Below, piece by piece: positions 63,109-64,000 of a stretch of DNA of 64,000 nt. Position numbers and translations under genes: made by a program. The notes under the pieces were generated by a model. That model was not told where the DNA came from. It made no database searches and worked only from the letters and a program-made list of their open reading frames with translations. Each line of letters starts with the position of its first letter. The first letter of the stretch is position 1. Source of the stretch: CAYVWB01 sp964455395 (lineage in GTDB: Bacteria > Desulfobacterota > Desulfovibrionia > Desulfovibrionales > Desulfovibrionaceae); contig CAYVWB010000018.1 of the NCBI GenBank assembly GCA_964455395.1, forward strand, positions 1 to 64,000, read 5' to 3'.

Positions 63109-63556
63109 AAACACTTGATTTGATACTTCATACAAACCAGCTTTTCGAAAAAATTGATTCTTCCATTAAAATATACCCCCTTGAGGCGCCCTGGATCAGC
63201 ACTCCGCACAGGCTCAGGATGGCGTCATGTACGAAAGGAAAAGCAGGCTCAGTCCACAGAAGCGGGCCAGGCTCAAGTCACCCAATACATGGGGCCCGCT
63301 TCAGCCTACAGGTCCATCCTCACCACCATTGACAACATGATCAACAACTTGCTGATCAATCACCCTGCAACGCTCTCTTTCGAAGCCCCACACAATGGGA
63401 GTGTCGAGACCCGAGATTTTCAAACGACAGGCGTTGTCGCGTTCGCCTACTGAACGCCTTTTTACAGCCTGACGGCAAGGGGACTACGATATGCCAGGAC
63501 CCAGAAAGGTTGGCCTGAGAAGGGACAATATCGACCACTGCGTGAAAGTGATCACG
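63109..63556. other. AT-richer interval after gpsA
   Basis: About 450 bp whose base composition shifts sharply just after gpsA (the first 70 bases are mostly A and T). A plus-strand frame from 63289 to 63453 (MGPASAYRSILTTIDNMINN ..., ending VVAFAY) could be a 54-residue fragment, but there is no convincing ribosome-binding site and I recognise no family. It may be a remnant of transferred DNA. Confidence 0.4.
63429..63463 (+). terminator. Weak terminator-like hairpin
   Basis: AGGCGTT (63429-63435) pairs with AACGCCT (63453-63459), and five T follow (63459-63463). The 17-base loop is long. Confidence 0.35.
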
Positions 63557-63913
63557 TCACTCGTGGACAACTTGTAACCACCGCGTTTTCCTTTCCGCTC
63601 TCTTGGCTCGGCCACGCACCCGGGAACCCAACGCGCCCGGCGCAATGGCGGTGGAGGACTCTGCCAGGTTGCGAGGGCGCCTCATCATCGCGCAGTCCGT
63701 GGGCGCATCGGGCAGGGTGTCGGCTGTCATGGCGGCCTCCGTCGACACCTTCAGGGTGATGTCGGGGGCATGCTCGCGGACCAGAGCCCCCAGCCGCGGC
63801 CGCGCCGTGGCGGAAACCGTCAGGCAGGAGGCGTCCAGGTCCACCTGCACGGCTTCATGGTCCGAATACAAGAGGAATCGCAAGGCCGTGGGGATGAGCG
63901 CCGTTTGCTCCAT
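63557..63913 (-). CDS. Possible hypothetical protein at window edge
   Basis: A 118-residue frame with GC-rich codons and some protein-like sequence in its first half (MEQTALIPTALRFLLYSDHE, VQVDLDASCLTVSATARPRL). The second half is basic and looks less natural (RVRGRAKRAERKTRW). No ribosome-binding site precedes the ATG at 63913, and a frame on the other strand overlaps it. I do not recognise it; treat as tentative. Confidence 0.3.
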   Translation of the reverse strand: MEQTALIPTALRFLLYSDHEAVQVDLDASCLTVSATARPRLGALVREHAPDITLKVSTEAAMTADTLPDAPTDCAMMRRPRNLAESSTAIAPGALGSRVRGRAKRAERKTRWLQVVHE

Positions 63914-64000
63914 CCGCAATCGTGCATGACAGTGCACAACAGTGCAGCACAGTGGAGCGACGCGAGACAAGTCGTCCGACCGAAAGGGGTGTTCCTGAAG

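Noticed and set aside
63603..63929. A 108-codon plus-strand frame near the window end
   Set aside because: It is Arg/Ser/Ala-rich and antisense to a slightly more protein-like frame; neither is strong.

Overview
The window is GC-rich, gene-dense bacterial chromosome and most resembles a sulfate-reducing member of the Desulfovibrionaceae or a close relative (Desulfobacterota). The main clues are a rubredoxin next to a rubredoxin:oxygen oxidoreductase (flavodiiron protein), a chemoreceptor with a periplasmic c-type heme motif like DcrA of Desulfovibrio, a siroheme-decarboxylase-type regulator fold beside hemL, the futalosine route to menaquinone (mqnB), and a LivKHMGF plus phenylacetate-CoA ligase cluster. 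This assignment comes from gene content only. I see no rRNA, tRNA, CRISPR array, integrase or transposase.

Layout. 59-4255 (minus): an overlapping four-gene Anbu proteasome-like operon (ATP-grasp, alpha-E, Anbu, transglutaminase). 4648-8957 (plus): a chemoreceptor-like protein translationally coupled to a PAS-GGDEF-EAL protein. 9117-16391: a mix of molybdopterin-domain protein, rfbA, a 51-residue membrane protein, rlmD, a decayed cation/proton antiporter, an ABC permease, a TPM-like protein and rnhA. 16673-24374: a branched-chain or aromatic acid ABC transporter with two tandem binding proteins, ending in paaK. 24641-34557: small membrane proteins, a double-Cache chemoreceptor, SRPBCC, Trm112-like, PHP and U32 proteins and an ABC exporter. 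34743-35910: HU facing a MerR-type coiled-coil DNA-binding protein, each with its own promoter. 36404-40918: menaquinone and quinone side-chain genes around a nucleotide-sugar dehydrogenase. 40964-44035: purL. 44219-46567: a heme c / PAS / MCP / PilZ receptor. 46978-52144: an oxygen-defence run of rubrerythrin-like protein, rubredoxin, flavodiiron reductase and cytochrome bd. 52705-57767: a giant acidic coiled-coil protein. 58014-61873: a tetrapyrrole operon (siroheme decarboxylase-like, hemL, cbiG, cobJ). 62107-63108: gpsA, followed by an AT-richer tail.

How the genes fit together. Oxygen and redox handling is the main theme. Electrons can pass through rubredoxin to the flavodiiron protein in the cytoplasm, and from menaquinol to cytochrome bd in the membrane. 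Menaquinone genes and heme/corrin genes lie in the same window. A heme c chemoreceptor with a C-terminal PilZ domain sits just upstream of the oxygen-defence run and could connect redox sensing and c-di-GMP to motility. A second c-di-GMP link is the chemoreceptor/EAL pair at 4648-8957.

Assembly. There are three runs of N: 52145-52244, 55327-55426 and 59488-59497. All fall inside genes. The 55-base sequences on either side of the second run are identical, and joining them keeps the reading frame open. The first run lies inside a 190-bp tandem repeat covering the end of cydB.
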